64,000 nt of DNA, taken from Parasulfitobacter algicola (GTDB lineage Bacteria > Pseudomonadota > Alphaproteobacteria > Rhodobacterales > Rhodobacteraceae). Below are positions 38,722-47,145 of the stretch, one piece after another. The notes below the pieces were generated by a model. That model saw only the letters and a program-made list of their open reading frames with translations. It was not told the origin of the DNA and searched no databases. The stretch is taken from the NCBI RefSeq assembly GCF_013315265.1, contig NZ_JABUFE010000010.1, forward strand, positions 62,001 through 126,000, written 5' to 3'. Each line of letters begins with the position of its first letter. Position 1 is the stretch's first letter. Both the position numbers and the translations under genes were made by a program.

Positions 38722-39513
38722 CTATATGTCTTCGCCCATTTCCTCGCGAAGTAACCGCCACACCTGACCGCGAAGATGCGTGAAACTTGGCATCTCCATC
38801 ACATCATCAATGGGCTCTTCGGACCACTTTTCGGCTTTCCTGGTCGAGGCGACGTCAATCACTTCGCGAATTTTGCCGGGATTGCGGCCCATCACCACCA
38901 CGCGGTCGGCCAGATAGACGGCTTCTTCTACCGAGTGGGTGATGAACAGGACGGTGCGGGGATTTACATGACTAAGCCGCACCAATTCTTCTTGCATGAT
39001 TGTTCGGGTTTGCGCATCAAGCGCGCCAAAGGGTTCATCCATTAACAGGACACCAGGATCGGTTGCATAGCTGCGCGCAATCGCAACGCGCTGCTGCATG
39101 CCACCAGACAACTGATGGGGATAGCTGTCCTCTGTCCCCTCCATCTTCATAAGCTTCAGATAATGTGCCACGGCTTCATCACGTTCTGCTTTGGAAGCCC
39201 CACGCGACCGCATCCCAAAAGTGATATTCTTGCGCACCGTTTTCCATGGAAACAAAGCAAACTGCTGAAACACAACGGCGCGGTCGGGGCCAGGTTTGGT
39301 GACTTTTTCACCGCCAACACGCACTTCGCCATCTGTCGGGGTTTCAAGGCCAGCGACCATGCGCATCAGCGTGGTTTTCCCACATCCCGATGGCCCGACA
39401 ACGGATATGAATTCATTATCATTCACATGAAAATCTATGCCACCGATTGCAGTGAATGGCTTGCCGCCACGTCCGAAAACCTTTGTGACACCGTCAAATT
39501 GAATATCGCTCAT
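38722..39513 (-). CDS. ABC transporter ATP-binding protein, taurine/sulfonate type
   Basis: ATPase subunit of 263 residues: Walker A in VVGPSGCGKTTLMRMVAG, Q-loop in VVFQQFALFPW, signature LSGGMQQRVAIARSY, Walker B LLMDEPFGALD and the switch His in FITHSVEEAV. It is of the SsuB/TauB/NrtD type. I start at ATG 39513, which overlaps the stop of the upstream permease in ATGA; a longer open frame to 39948 runs inside the permease gene and has no family resemblance. It is followed by the binding protein. Confidence 0.93.
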   Translation of the reverse strand: MSDIQFDGVTKVFGRGGKPFTAIGGIDFHVNDNEFISVVGPSGCGKTTLMRMVAGLETPTDGEVRVGGEKVTKPGPDRAVVFQQFALFPWKTVRKNITFGMRSRGASKAERDEAVAHYLKLMKMEGTEDSYPHQLSGGMQQRVAIARSYATDPGVLLMDEPFGALDAQTRTIMQEELVRLSHVNPRTVLFITHSVEEAVYLADRVVVMGRNPGKIREVIDVASTRKAEKWSEEPIDDVMEMPSFTHLRGQVWRLLREEMGEDI

Positions 39514-40286
39514 TTGCCCTCCCACTTGGCACGAACGCGTGCCTCGACGAAGCGCAGCACAAAATCGATGCCCAGTCCGACCAACCCGATGACAAACATT
39601 GCTGTCATGACTGTTGACGGACTTAGGTTTGACTGACCCTGCACCATCACATAACCAATGCCCGATGACACCACGATCAGCTCTGCTCCGATCAGCGATT
39701 GCCACCCCAACCCTGCTGATATCCTTAAACCCGCGACAATTGAGGGTAATGCACCGGGCAATAGCACCTCTTTTGCGATACGGAATTCCCCGGCACCGTG
39801 CGTCTGTGCCGCTTCGATCAAATATGTATCGACCAGACGTGCGCCGCGATATGCGTTGATCACGCATGGCGCGAATGCGCCTGTGAAAATGACCATGATC
39901 GGGCCGCCAATACCTGTACCAAACCACAATGCCGCGAACGGAACCCATGCCAGCGGTGCGACATAGCGATATCCTTCGAATAATGGCGTCACGATATCTT
40001 CCAAAAGCCGAAATCGCCCCATCATCAGACCAAGCGGCACTCCGATAACGGCCGCCAGGCTAAAGCCACCTAGAAACCGCATAAAGCTGGAAAAGACATG
40101 TTCATGCAAAAGATATCCGGCAAAAGGTCGCCCCAAAAGGGTTATCGTGCGGTCAAGAACCTCAAGCGGTGATGGCAGGACAAAGTTTGACACAAGACCT
40201 GCCGATACGACCGCTTGCCAGATACCGAAAAACAAAACTAGCCCTGCAACAGACCAGGGCCAAAGCGGTCCATAATCGCGTCTCAT
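39510..40286 (-). CDS. ABC transporter permease, sulfonate type (second permease)
   Basis: A 258-residue permease with about six membrane segments (WPWSVAGLVLFFGIWQAVV; GFSLAAVIGVPLGLMMG) and the ATPase-docking loop IEAAQTHGAGEFRIAKEVLLPGALPSIVAGLR. It belongs to the SsuC/TauC class. ATG 40286 overlaps the stop of the first permease; a GTG at 40298 is an alternative. Its stop overlaps the ATPase start. The first permease is homologous but clearly different in sequence, so the transporter probably uses a heterodimeric channel. Confidence 0.9.
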   Translation of the reverse strand: MRRDYGPLWPWSVAGLVLFFGIWQAVVSAGLVSNFVLPSPLEVLDRTITLLGRPFAGYLLHEHVFSSFMRFLGGFSLAAVIGVPLGLMMGRFRLLEDIVTPLFEGYRYVAPLAWVPFAALWFGTGIGGPIMVIFTGAFAPCVINAYRGARLVDTYLIEAAQTHGAGEFRIAKEVLLPGALPSIVAGLRISAGLGWQSLIGAELIVVSSGIGYVMVQGQSNLSPSTVMTAMFVIGLVGLGIDFVLRFVEARVRAKWEGK

Positions 40287-41077
40287 GTGGTTCTCCACTT
40301 GATGACACGCTTTTCAACCTGCGCCAAAAGGATGGTTGTGAACGCCCCGGCGATTGCAATGACGACCATCGCCACAAGGATCATTGCAGTGTTGATGTCG
40401 CGATACGCAGTCGACAAAACGCGACCTAATCCTAAAAAGGCGCCGACAAGTTCAGCCGCAACCAGGGTTGTCCAACTGGCCTGCAACGAAAGGCGAAGGC
40501 CGGTAAAGATCATGGGCGCCGCATCAGGCAGGTAAACTTCGGAAATCAGTCTTGACGTCCCTGCTCCGTGTACCTTTGCCGCTTCGACCAATGTTCGATC
40601 AACATTACGCACACCTGTGAATGTATTGATGACCGACGGCACAAAGGCCGCGACGAATATAACCAGTATTTTGGACCCATCCGAAAGCCCAAGCCAAACA
40701 ATCGCCAAAGGGATCCAAGCAAGTGGCGGAATTGGGCGCAGCAAAAGGAAAACCGGATTCAAAAAGGCTTCGATCCGGCGATCATAGCCCATTGCAAAGC
40801 CAAGCGGCACGCCAATGACGATAGCCGTGAAAAATCCACAGGCCACAAGCCAAAGACTTTGCAGCGTTTGTTCGATTAATGTACCGCCAGCATACCCTTC
40901 GGTCGCCAAGCGTACGAAAGATGCCAGAAAATCCTGGGGCGACGGAAAACGGTATTGACCCACAATACCTGTAACACTGGTCAGAAAGAACCACAGCGCA
41001 ATGACCACAGCCACCGTTATGACACCGGTTATGGACGATCTTGTGACAACCCGCCCCCAAGGCGTGCGCTTATCCAT
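40283..41077 (-). CDS. ABC transporter permease, sulfonate type (first permease)
   Basis: A 264-residue membrane protein of the SsuC/TauC class: first helix ITGVITVAVVIALWFFL, then SLWLVACGFFTAIVIGVPLGFAMG, and the docking loop VEAAKVHGAGTSRLISEVYLPDAAPMIFTGLR. I start at ATG 41077 behind AAAGGGTGGA. A longer reading to 41164 would run through the two LacI-type operators and is unlikely. It heads the operon permease-permease-ATPase-binding protein-hpsN-hpsO-hpsP. Confidence 0.9.
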   Translation of the reverse strand: MDKRTPWGRVVTRSSITGVITVAVVIALWFFLTSVTGIVGQYRFPSPQDFLASFVRLATEGYAGGTLIEQTLQSLWLVACGFFTAIVIGVPLGFAMGYDRRIEAFLNPVFLLLRPIPPLAWIPLAIVWLGLSDGSKILVIFVAAFVPSVINTFTGVRNVDRTLVEAAKVHGAGTSRLISEVYLPDAAPMIFTGLRLSLQASWTTLVAAELVGAFLGLGRVLSTAYRDINTAMILVAMVVIAIAGAFTTILLAQVEKRVIKWRTT

Positions 41078-41119
41078 TCCACCCTTTAACAAGGTTGGCC
41101 CCTCCCCCTCGCATCTCAC

Positions 41120-41133
41120 TGTATGCGCTTTCA
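41120..41133. promoter_or_regulatory. hpsR: LacI-type operator, left half of a pair
   Basis: TGTATGCGCTTTCA resembles the palindromic LacI-family form TGTATGCGCATACA in its left half. It lies 43 bases upstream of the first permease start. Its centre is 21 bases, two helical turns, from the second operator. Half-sites TGTATGCGCTT and AAGCGCATACA of the pair are perfect inverted copies. Confidence 0.6.
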
Positions 41134-41140
41134 ATAGCAA

Positions 41141-41154
41141 TGTAAGCGCATACA
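41141..41154. promoter_or_regulatory. hpsR: LacI-type operator, right half of a pair
   Basis: TGTAAGCGCATACA is a palindrome around a central GC with one mismatched pair, the usual look of a LacI-family operator. It lies between the divergent permease and LacI-family genes, 51 bases before the regulator's start. Position suggests that it binds that regulator and controls both directions. Confidence 0.7.
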
Positions 41155-41205
41155 ATTCTTGCAATCAAGTCATTTTTTAATCAATCTATAATCCAAGGAG
41201 GCGTC

Positions 41206-42222
41206 ATGGCCAAAACCAGCACTCAAAGCGATGTCGCCCAAAGGGCGGGTGTTTCCACCGCAACGGTCAGCCGTGTTCTGAATGGATCAAACCTAGTGCG
41301 GGACGACGTTCGCAAGCGGGTCGAAGAAGCCATGGCCGAGCTGAATTATATACCCGACGAATCGGCGCGTAGTCTTGCAACACGCAAGTCCCGCACATTG
41401 GGCGCAATCATTCCCACATTGAATAACGCGATTTTTGCTGTTGGCATCAATGCACTTGAACAAGCCGCACGAGAACGTGGATATACGCTTGTCATTTCGA
41501 TCTCAAACTATGATCCGGACAGCGAGCTTATGCTTGTTCGTCAGATGCTTGAACGTGGCGTTGATGGTTTGATGCTTGTTGGCAATCACCACCATGACGA
41601 AGTCTATAGATTACTGAACGCATCAGCAGTTCGACATGTCTGCGGATGGAGTCATAATAACAACGCGCCATCGCCAAACATCGGGTTTGACAACGCGCGC
41701 GCAATGCATGCCGTCGTCGATCATCTGGTTGATCTGGGGCATCAGAAAATCGGCGTTCTGGCCGGCATTTGCCAGAATAATGATCGCGCAACTCTAAGAC
41801 TGGATGGTACACGGCAAAGACTTGAACATCATGGACTAGATCTACCAAAGCAAAGCATCATCCAAATTGCTTACTCAATCCGTGCTGCACGTGCTGCCCT
41901 GCCTGATTTGCTGAAATCGGATGTTTCTGCCGTCATTTGCGGCAATGATGTGATTGCATACGGCGCTGTTTTTGCCGCACAGGATGCTGGGCTTCGCATT
42001 TCTGAAAACCTGGCTATCACGGGTTTCGATAATCTTTCGCTCTCCAAAGAACTCAGGCCATCCATCACAACAGTGAATGTGCCTGCAGCTGATATGGGAA
42101 GCACCATCGCGAATTATCTTGTCGATGCCATCGAAAGCAACCAACCCGTTGCGTCTTGCAAGTTCGAAACGGATCTTTTGGTTCGTGAAACTACGATTGG
42201 ATCGACGCATAAGATGATCTGA
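41206..42222 (+). CDS. hpsR: LacI family regulator, HpsR-like
   Basis: A 338-residue regulator with an N-terminal LacI helix-turn-helix and hinge (SDVAQRAGVSTATVSRVLNGS, YIPDESARSLATRKSRTLGAI) and a periplasmic-binding-like effector domain (ALEQAARERGYTLVISISNYD, AVICGNDVIAYGAVFAAQDAGL, AITGFDNLSLSKELRPSITTV). The Cupriavidus DHPS cluster is described as having a LacI-type regulator, HpsR, which supports this label. AAGGAGG precedes the ATG. It diverges from the transporter-hpsNOP operon, with paired operators between. DHPS or sulfolactate may be the effector, but this is inferred. Confidence 0.83.
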   Translation: MAKTSTQSDVAQRAGVSTATVSRVLNGSNLVRDDVRKRVEEAMAELNYIPDESARSLATRKSRTLGAIIPTLNNAIFAVGINALEQAARERGYTLVISISNYDPDSELMLVRQMLERGVDGLMLVGNHHHDEVYRLLNASAVRHVCGWSHNNNAPSPNIGFDNARAMHAVVDHLVDLGHQKIGVLAGICQNNDRATLRLDGTRQRLEHHGLDLPKQSIIQIAYSIRAARAALPDLLKSDVSAVICGNDVIAYGAVFAAQDAGLRISENLAITGFDNLSLSKELRPSITTVNVPAADMGSTIANYLVDAIESNQPVASCKFETDLLVRETTIGSTHKMI

Positions 42223-42287
42223 CGTTGCTGCGCCTTTTGGGATGTGGCAGAAGCAGACAAACACGTTGCCAGCAAACGAGAAGACAA

Positions 42288-42941
42288 ATGAGCGATTTTG
42301 CAGCCCGCCGCACCATGATGGTCGATACACAAGTCAGGCCATCCGATGTGACCAAGTTTCCGATCATCAATGCGATGCTATCGGTGCCGCGTGAAGAATA
42401 TGTACCAGATGCACAGCGTGAAGCTGCATATGTTGGGGAAAATATGCATATCGGAAATGGTCGCATGATGCTTGAGCCACGGACATTGGCCAAATTACTG
42501 GATGCGTTGGCGATCCAGAATGATGAGCTGGTTTTGGATATTGGATGCGGTCTTGGCTATTCCTCTGCCGTTATCGCACATATTGCCGAAGCCGTAGTCG
42601 CGATTGAAGATGATGAAATCATGGCCGATGCAGCGCAATCCAATTTATCCGAACAGAATATCGACAATGCCGCTGTCGTCTTTGACCCATTGTCTAATGG
42701 TGCGGCCAAACACGGCCCCTATGATGTTATTGTTGTTCAGGGCGGCGTTGAAACCGTGCCCGTACCCATTTTGGATCAACTGAAAGAAGGCGGCAGAATT
42801 GCGTGTATTTTCATGCAAGGTGCGCTTGGTCAGGCAAAGATTGGCTATAAAACAGACGATGGTATCAGTTGGCGTTTCATATTCAACGCCACAGCGCCCA
42901 TACTAAGCGGATTTCAGAACACTAAGGCCTTTCAGCTTTGA
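42288..42941 (+). CDS. protein-L-isoaspartate O-methyltransferase family protein (Pcm-like)
   Basis: A 217-residue SAM-dependent methyltransferase resembling Pcm. It has the N-terminal RRTMMVDTQVRPSDV, VPREEYVPDAQREAAYVGENMHIG, MMLEPRTLAKLLDAL and the SAM motif VLDIGCGLGYSSAVIAHI, followed by YDVIVVQGGVETVP. This short form is common next to tolC in Rhodobacterales; repair of isoaspartate is the family activity but is not shown for this branch. I start at ATG 42288; the open frame extends to 42225 without a ribosome site. tolC follows after about 70 bases. Confidence 0.85.
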   Translation: MSDFAARRTMMVDTQVRPSDVTKFPIINAMLSVPREEYVPDAQREAAYVGENMHIGNGRMMLEPRTLAKLLDALAIQNDELVLDIGCGLGYSSAVIAHIAEAVVAIEDDEIMADAAQSNLSEQNIDNAAVVFDPLSNGAAKHGPYDVIVVQGGVETVPVPILDQLKEGGRIACIFMQGALGQAKIGYKTDDGISWRFIFNATAPILSGFQNTKAFQL

Positions 42942-43011
42942 CATCTGGACAAAGTCACTAAATAACAAAGGAAAGACCCGATATTACCGTTTATTCGGTC
43001 GCTTGAAAAGA

Positions 43012-44439
43012 ATGGGTAGGCAGGCAGTGACTTATAAACTTCGTTTTGGAACAGCAATTGTTGCAATCTTTATCGCTGCATCCGCGCAGGCTGAGACGCT
43101 TACAGATGCACTGATCGGCGCATATAAAAATTCTGGCCTTCTGGATCAACAACAAGCTGTCTTACGTGCCGCCGACGAAAATGTCGCCGAGGCCCTTGCA
43201 GGATTAAGACCTGTTGTAAATTATACGATGAGCGCTGGCTATGGTGGGTCATCTGTTTTTACAGCTACAACAACAGACACTTGGTCTTTGTCCGCGTCAC
43301 TAGGTATTTCCGCCGATATTACGGTTTTCGATAATGGCCAGACAAAATATGCCGTAAATTCGGCCAAAGAAAACGTCTTGGCCACACGCGAAGCACTGGT
43401 ATCTGTCGAACAACAGATTTTGCTGCGCGCCGTTAGCGCTTATATGAGTGTCCGTAGCGAAGTTCAGACAGTTGGACTGCGCCAAAACAATGTGCGCGTT
43501 ATCACCGAACAGTTGCGCGCAGCACGTGACCGTTTTGAAGTCGGCGAAATCACCCGTACCGATGTCGCACAAGCCGAAGCACGACTTGCTGCAGCAAGAA
43601 GCAATTTGGCGGCGGCTCAGGGGCAGCTGGCGCGTGCGCGTGAAGAATATCGAAATGCGGTTGGACGCATGCCTGGCAATCTAGCACAACCGCCCGCATT
43701 GGCAGGTGTGCCCCAGACAGAACAGGCGGCCACTCAATTTGCTGAACGAAACCATCCGGAAATCCGTCGCGCGCAAAGATTGGTTTCTGCGTCCGATTTG
43801 GATGTCTTGCGTGCCAAAGCGGCATTGGGACCGACAGTGGGCGTATCAGCAGGTGTACAACTAGGGCGCGAGCGTGACGGCGCATACGGCCTGCCAACAA
43901 ATAATGATACCGACACCCGTTCACAGAATCTGTCTATTACGCTGAATCAGCCAATATATCAGGGCGGCAGATTATCCTCTTTGATCCGTCAGGCGATGGC
44001 AAGGCGCGATCAACAAAGGGCCGGATTGCATATTGTTGTTCACGATATTCGACAAAATGTAGGAAATTCTTACGCTGATTTACGTGTTGCACGCGCCAGC
44101 CTTGCTGCAAGCCGCGAACAGGTTCGTGCAGCGCGTGTTGCGTTTGAAGGGGTTCGCGAAGAAGCCACGTTGGGCGCCAGAACAACATTGGATGTACTGG
44201 ATGCAGAACAGGAATTATTGAATGCTCAGAATGACTTAATCGATGCGTCCACACAGGAATATGTGGCATATTATAGCGTTTTGTCATCAATGGGTTTGCT
44301 GACCGCAGACTATTTGAACCTTGGAATTCAAACATATGATCCCCAAGCATACTATAATCTTGTCAAAGATGGTCCTGTAAATCGCAGCTCGCAAGGGCAA
44401 CGGCTTGATCGAGTTTTAAGAGCTTTAGGTAAAGAATAA
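43012..44439 (+). CDS. tolC: TolC family outer-membrane channel protein
   Basis: Outer-membrane efflux/type I secretion channel. The N-terminus is a signal peptide (LRFGTAIVAIFIAASAQA) followed by TLTDALIGAYKNSGLLDQQQAVLRAADENVAEALAGLRP. The two repeated coiled-coil halves are visible: EVGEITRTDVAQAEARLAAARSNL in the first and EEATLGARTTLDVLDAEQELLNAQNDL in the second, the hallmark of TolC. The length, about 475 residues, is normal. The start is uncertain: ATG 43012, GTG 43027 (with GGTAGG upstream) and TTG 43003 are all possible. Followed by the PopZ-like gene. Confidence 0.92.
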   Translation: MGRQAVTYKLRFGTAIVAIFIAASAQAETLTDALIGAYKNSGLLDQQQAVLRAADENVAEALAGLRPVVNYTMSAGYGGSSVFTATTTDTWSLSASLGISADITVFDNGQTKYAVNSAKENVLATREALVSVEQQILLRAVSAYMSVRSEVQTVGLRQNNVRVITEQLRAARDRFEVGEITRTDVAQAEARLAAARSNLAAAQGQLARAREEYRNAVGRMPGNLAQPPALAGVPQTEQAATQFAERNHPEIRRAQRLVSASDLDVLRAKAALGPTVGVSAGVQLGRERDGAYGLPTNNDTDTRSQNLSITLNQPIYQGGRLSSLIRQAMARRDQQRAGLHIVVHDIRQNVGNSYADLRVARASLAASREQVRAARVAFEGVREEATLGARTTLDVLDAEQELLNAQNDLIDASTQEYVAYYSVLSSMGLLTADYLNLGIQTYDPQAYYNLVKDGPVNRSSQGQRLDRVLRALGKE

Positions 44440-44512
44440 AGGCTTTCTCTTGCCGCAACGGAATTCTGGCGCTAATATGACGCCAAGTTTTTTGCAGGAG
44501 CAATATATTATA

Positions 44513-45079
44513 ATGTCGGATCCGGTCACAAATACAGAGATAGAAAATGTTCTGTCTTCGATTCGGCGGCTAGTTGCCGAAGACCCTCAAGTTGTAGCAA
44601 CCAATAATGGTCCCGCGGAACGTCTGGTATTATCAGATACAGACCGCGTTGCCCAAGCTATGAAGGCGCAAAACGCCATTGGGCAAAGTGACCCGGTGAC
44701 TGAAAAACAACCTGCAAAACAAGATACGATTATTGATCGTGCTCGCGTTCAGATTGTAGATTTCTCTGATATTAAGGCGCTTGATGGCAAATCTGCTGCG
44801 AATCGTACCAAAGTCGAAGCACATACAGTCATCGAAGAAGAAGTGACGACCCAACCATTAGCGACCGTTGAGCAAGAAGATGATTTTGCCGATGATGAGC
44901 CTGTAGATATTCTAGCCGAGGAAGTCATTTCAATTGACGAAGAGTCTTTGCGCGACATGGTGGCCGAACTTGTCCGTCAGGAATTGCAGGGCGAACTGGG
45001 CGAACGTATCACCCGCAATGTTCGTAAGCTGATCAGACGTGAAATTCACCGCGCATTAGCAAGCCAGGAACTGGATTAA
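44513..45079 (+). CDS. DUF2497 / PopZ-like protein
   Basis: A 188-residue protein with a conserved N-terminal helix (TEIENVLSSIRRLVAED), a long acidic, variable middle (EEEVTTQPLATVEQEDDFADDEP) and a conserved C-terminal helical part (RDMVAELVRQELQGELGERITRNVRKLIRREIHRAL). This is the DUF2497 plan that includes the polar organising protein PopZ of Caulobacter, which anchors the chromosome origin at the pole. GCAGGAG lies 12 bases before ATG 44513; the ORF could begin at 44477. It follows tolC, as popZ-like genes often do. Its TAA overlaps the TAA of cobQ on the other strand. Confidence 0.8.
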   Translation: MSDPVTNTEIENVLSSIRRLVAEDPQVVATNNGPAERLVLSDTDRVAQAMKAQNAIGQSDPVTEKQPAKQDTIIDRARVQIVDFSDIKALDGKSAANRTKVEAHTVIEEEVTTQPLATVEQEDDFADDEPVDILAEEVISIDEESLRDMVAELVRQELQGELGERITRNVRKLIRREIHRALASQELD

Positions 45080-46527
45080 ACCGGGCCGGAAAGTTCAAGC
45101 AACTTTTCGACATCCATATAATTCTCAAGATGATCTGCAAGATTATCAAGCGTTCTTTCAATATTTGAAAAATGATTGAATATGTTCGCCTTGGCGCCCA
45201 ATGCATTCAAAAAACATGTGCGGAATTCATCAGAACCAAATAGCCCATGAACATAACATCCGCGAACTTTCTGATTTTCCGAGACGGCCCCGACAGCACG
45301 TTGATCAACCATAAGCCAAGGTCTTAGACAATCCGGACCGGTCGTTTCGCCGATATGGATTTCATAGCCTGCGACCGTATTGTTATTTTGAATGTCATAG
45401 CCTTTGACCCGCTTGACCTTTTTTTGGGGCGTCATCACTGTTTCGATATCCAGTAATCCAAGCCCAACCTCAGTACCAGCTTGACCCTCAATTCCATCAG
45501 GATCATGTACCGCTTTGCCCAACATCTGATATCCACCGCACAATCCCACGACTGCGCCGCCACGACGCACATGTGCCATCAGATCAACATCCCAGCCCTG
45601 GGCTTTGAAAAACCGCAGTTCCTCTAACGTAGATTTTGTGCCACATAAAATAATCAGATCAGCATCGCCCGGCAACGGATGGCCAGCATCGATGAATTGC
45701 AGCTGAACCGACGGGTCTGCCGCCAATGGATCCAGATCATCAAAATTTGCAATACGCGACAGACGCGGCACAACAACCTTAAATGCGCCCGTCCCCATTG
45801 ATCGCACATCAAGTGCGTCCTCTGCTGGCAATAACGCAGCATCGTTAAACCACGGGATAACCCCAAGACATGGCCAATTGGTTCGCTTTTCGATCTCGGT
45901 CACGCCATCAATAAAAAGACTGACATCACCACGGAATTTATTAACGCAAAAGGCCACAATCTGATTGCGGTCAGTATCGCTTAGAATCGAATGCGTTCCG
46001 ACAAGCTGTGCAATTACACCGCCACGATCAATATCGCCAGTTAGAACAACAGGAACATTTGCAGCAACTGCAAACCCCATATTTGCAATATCACCATTAC
46101 GCAGGTTGATTTCAGCAGGACTGCCAGCCCCTTCTACAAGAATCAGATCAGTCGTTTTTGCCAATCTGTGAAAACTGTCCATAACCTTTGATAAAAGCTT
46201 AGGCTTAGCATCCGTATATCCAAAGGCGCGTATTGTGCCCGTCCATTTGCCTTGCACGATGACTTGCGCGCCTGTCTCACTTTCTGGTTTCAGAAGAACC
46301 GGATTCATATCCACAGATGGTTCAATACCCGCAGCCAAAGCTTGCAACGCTTGCGCACGCCCTATTTCACCGCCACATTGCGTGACCGCTGCATTGTTCG
46401 ACATATTCTGCGGCTTGAATGGGGCGACTTTTATACCACGGCGCACCGCAGCGCGTGCAAGGCCAGCAACCATCATGGACTTTCCAACATTAGATCCAGT
46501 TCCCTGGATCATAATCGCCTTTGCCAT
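45076..46527 (-). CDS. cobQ: cobyric acid synthase
   Basis: Glutamine-dependent amidase of 483 residues that amidates four side chains of adenosylcobyrinate a,c-diamide. The N-terminal P-loop-like IMIQGTGSNVGKSMMVAGL, KPQNMSNNAAVTQCGGEIGRAQALQA and LVEGAGSPAEINL are typical; the C-terminal glutaminase-type domain has GAVVGLCGGYQMLGK with the active Cys and the late GCYVHGLFG. ATG 46527 gives the usual MAKAIMIQ start; a TTG at 46569 is in frame. It stands alone, 30 kb from cobU. Confidence 0.94.
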   Translation of the reverse strand: MAKAIMIQGTGSNVGKSMMVAGLARAAVRRGIKVAPFKPQNMSNNAAVTQCGGEIGRAQALQALAAGIEPSVDMNPVLLKPESETGAQVIVQGKWTGTIRAFGYTDAKPKLLSKVMDSFHRLAKTTDLILVEGAGSPAEINLRNGDIANMGFAVAANVPVVLTGDIDRGGVIAQLVGTHSILSDTDRNQIVAFCVNKFRGDVSLFIDGVTEIEKRTNWPCLGVIPWFNDAALLPAEDALDVRSMGTGAFKVVVPRLSRIANFDDLDPLAADPSVQLQFIDAGHPLPGDADLIILCGTKSTLEELRFFKAQGWDVDLMAHVRRGGAVVGLCGGYQMLGKAVHDPDGIEGQAGTEVGLGLLDIETVMTPQKKVKRVKGYDIQNNNTVAGYEIHIGETTGPDCLRPWLMVDQRAVGAVSENQKVRGCYVHGLFGSDEFRTCFLNALGAKANIFNHFSNIERTLDNLADHLENYMDVEKLLELSGPV

Positions 46528-46568
46528 AGCGGTGTCCCGTGTATCTTGGTTTTGATGTGCCAAACGCA

Positions 46569-46593
46569 AAACGACCCCACAAAGGGGCCGTTT
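46569..46593 (-). terminator. terminator after the 105-residue conserved protein gene
   Basis: AAACG-CCCC pairs with GGGG-CGTTT across an ACAAA loop with one mismatched base pair. On the minus strand the stem ends in TCGTTTTGCG, a short T-run, 23 bases past the gene's stop and before cobQ. Confidence 0.55.
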
Positions 46594-46615
46594 GCAATAA
46601 CAAAGTCAGTTCAGA

Positions 46616-46933
46616 TCAAGCAGCTTCTGCTTGCGCTGCATTTCTACGTTCGCTTTCTTCACGGCTAAGCGCCACAGATGTCCGAACACCTTTAGACACA
46701 AAATCCATCAGGCCAGCCACAACACGTTCGTTTGGGTCGATACCAGCACATGACAGAACTTCGCGTCCATCTCGTGACCGGGCCCAACGAGCGATCTGCT
46801 CAGGTCCATTACCATATTTCTTGTCATCGGCAATTGCATCATCAAGCGCGGCCAAAACAACCGCTGCAAACAATTTACGAGACCGGTTCCCCTGCTCATT
46901 GTTGAATGCTGTGCCGTCAACGAAATCTCTCAT
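46616..46933 (-). CDS. conserved small protein of Rhodobacterales (DUF6280-like)
   Basis: A 105-residue soluble protein that I recall as very strongly conserved in Rhodobacterales; the name DUF6280 is from memory. It has FVDGTAFNNEQGNRSRKLFAAVVLAALDDAIADD, the middle GPEQIARWARSRDGREVLSCAGIDPNERV, and a helical, charged end (SREESERRNAAQAEAA). No enzymatic or DNA-binding motif is recognised. It has its own terminator and a 212-base gap separates it from the divergent efp gene. The unusual conservation suggests a core role, but I cannot name it. Confidence 0.75.
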   Translation of the reverse strand: MRDFVDGTAFNNEQGNRSRKLFAAVVLAALDDAIADDKKYGNGPEQIARWARSRDGREVLSCAGIDPNERVVAGLMDFVSKGVRTSVALSREESERRNAAQAEAA

Positions 46934-47145
46934 TGCGCGTCCTTATTCTTGCTCTTGCATTTTTGGCTAAAGGCTAGATACCACCTAAATGCTATGATTC
47001 GGGTTTCCTCATTAGGAATGTCTGCTATGCATATAACGCATAAGTCGACAGTTTGTTCCACATGATTTAGCCAGCTTGCAAGGTTATAACCCGCAAGATA
47101 TAGGTGCTGTCAACTTTTCTTCAACCTTTTGACATGGTTTAGACA

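Noticed and set aside
39514-39948. N-terminal extension of the sulfonate ABC ATPase.
   Set aside because: The extra 145 codons overlap the permease gene and are Arg/Cys-rich without family resemblance; the ATGA overlap at 39513 marks the start.
41187-41192. TATAAT as the -10 element of the LacI-family regulator gene.
   Set aside because: It lies only 14 bases before the ATG and just ahead of the ribosome site, with no -35 element at proper spacing; probably chance.
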